Source: Mediterranea sp. (in: CFB group bacteria)
Lineage (GTDB): Bacteria > Bacteroidota > Bacteroidia > Bacteroidales > Bacteroidaceae
DNA length: 32,648 nucleotides
Direction of reading: 5' to 3'
NCBI GenBank assembly: GCA_031287715.1
Contig: JAITSN010000013.1
Coordinates: 1-32,648 of the forward strand
Of this stretch, positions 32,153 to 32,648 are shown piece after piece (position 1 is the first letter of the stretch; each line of letters opens with the position of its first letter). A model generated the notes under the pieces. That model saw only the letters and a program-made list of their open reading frames with translations, had not been told where the DNA came from and made no database searches. The position numbers and the translations under genes are program-made.

Positions 32153-32392
32153 ATAAAACTCCCCGCGCCACGCTTGGCACGGGGATGTTTTCAACAAAAA
32201 GCTTAGCAAAGCCATTTCTGTGATTCGCATCATGAGTTATGGCCGTTCTTACCACGGCGGTTTGGGCCGGAGTAAGGAGTCTACTTATTTATAAAAATCG
32301 GCAAGCTGTGATTCACATCATGAATGCCTGTCATGCTAATGCTAAAAACCTATGACTTTACAGCCCTACAGCCTCACCCCGACCTGGGTCAA
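32153..32392 (-). repeat. 240-bp dispersed element, right copy (inverted partner of 1-240)
   Basis: The reverse complement reproduces 1-240 from TTGACCCAGG to the terminator CCCCGTGCCAAGCGTGGC and its closing CGGGG. The boxes GTGATTCGCATCATG (32220-32234) and GTGATTCACATCATG (32308-32322) are conserved. Differences cluster around the left-copy segment 85-103. There is no gene from 32011 to the window end; 32045-32152 shows nothing I recognise. Confidence 0.88.
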
Positions 32393-32456
32393 AGGAGAGG
32401 GGGAAGGAATCCCTTCCGGCTGTATTTCTTTGTTTTATCTTCATCCTTCATCTCTT

Positions 32457-32536
32457 TTCCCCTCTCCTTTGGAGAGGGCACGGGGTGAGGCTTTGCAGTT
32501 GTGATTTGCATCATGAACTGCCTGTCATACTAATGA
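32457..32536. repeat. Palindromic repeat plus partial third copy of the 240-bp element
   Basis: CCCCTCTCCTTTGGAGAGGG followed by GGGGTGAGGCT (32457-32492) is the dispersed palindrome. GTGATTTGCATCATGA at 32501-32516 plus CTGCCTGTCATACTAATG is a diverged, isolated piece of the 240-bp element (compare 46-85 reversed and 32308-32341). Confidence 0.7.
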
Positions 32537-32591
32537 ACAAACGAACCGACCCTGTCGGAATCCATACTATCATCATATCGTTGCATCCCTT

Positions 32592-32624
32592 CCCCCTCTC
32601 CTTTGACCCAGGTTGGGGTGAGGC
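32592..32624. repeat. Variant of the dispersed palindrome (TTTGACCCAGG form)
   Basis: CCCCCTCTCCTTTGACCCAGG then TTGGGGTGAGGCT repeats the segment at 32371-32400 read from the other side and the first bases of the window. The second hairpin arm GGAGAGGG is replaced by GACCCAGG. Confidence 0.7.
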
Positions 32625-32648
32625 TACGCCAAATGCGGCCCTGCAGGC

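Overview
The window looks like chromosomal DNA of a Bacteroidales bacterium, with a composition of roughly half G+C by eye. Four things point there. Bacteroidetes-type promoters (-33 TTG / -7 TAnnTTTG) lie upstream of at least nine genes. Several products belong to Bacteroidetes-restricted families: a DUF4831 protein, a DUF5686 outer-membrane protein, a P. gingivalis-type DPP IV and a carboxynorspermidine-dehydrogenase-like enzyme. The pyrH-frr-rsgA order fits. Intergenic regions are full of short dispersed repeats. Tannerellaceae or Porphyromonadaceae is a plausible family, but sequence alone does not prove it.

Layout. 1-770: no gene; stacked dispersed repeats and hairpins ending in the gdhA terminator. 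771-3315: gdhA (-) divergent from a secreted DUF4831 protein (+). 3342-3539: C-terminal scrap of a caspase-like (C14) protein. 3675-5944: pyrH, frr, rsgA. 6004-10134: RND efflux adaptor and pump closed by a strong terminator. 10190-10924: decayed IS1-like fragment interrupted by six 41-bp tandem repeats. 10925-12221 (-): LuxR-type regulator overlapping a hemerythrin-like protein. 12425-22112 (+): eight-gene block of flavodoxin, porin, imelysin, di-heme oxidoreductase, porin, mono-heme cytochrome c, chorismatase-like Rid-fold protein and CcsBA. 22226-23793: fabI and a tetrapyrrole-methylase-fold methyltransferase. 23787-29154 (-): DUF5686 protein, DPP IV, lipA. 29221-29754: repeats including a 42-bp tandem array. 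29755-32010 (-): carboxynorspermidine-dehydrogenase-like gene then recA. 32011-32648: repeats.

The most interesting part is the flavodoxin-led block. It combines the redox protein that replaces ferredoxin under iron shortage, an imelysin plus DUF1111 di-heme pair of the kind found in iron-regulated clusters, two porins, a second c-type cytochrome lipoprotein, the System II cytochrome c assembly protein and a probable chorismate-cleaving enzyme. Opposite it sits a hemerythrin/LuxR pair, with an 18-bp palindrome in the shared promoter region. I read this as a candidate surface iron/heme redox and uptake system with its own cytochrome maturation factor; the grouping is seen, the function is inferred.

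The second theme is repeats. A 240-bp element ending in a terminator occurs at both window edges in inverted orientation, about 95% identical by eye. A second composite repeat is also inverted (about 481-690 and 29282-29450). Three intergenic loci carry related 41/42-bp period repeats. One palindromic repeat is read through as the N-terminus of a protein.
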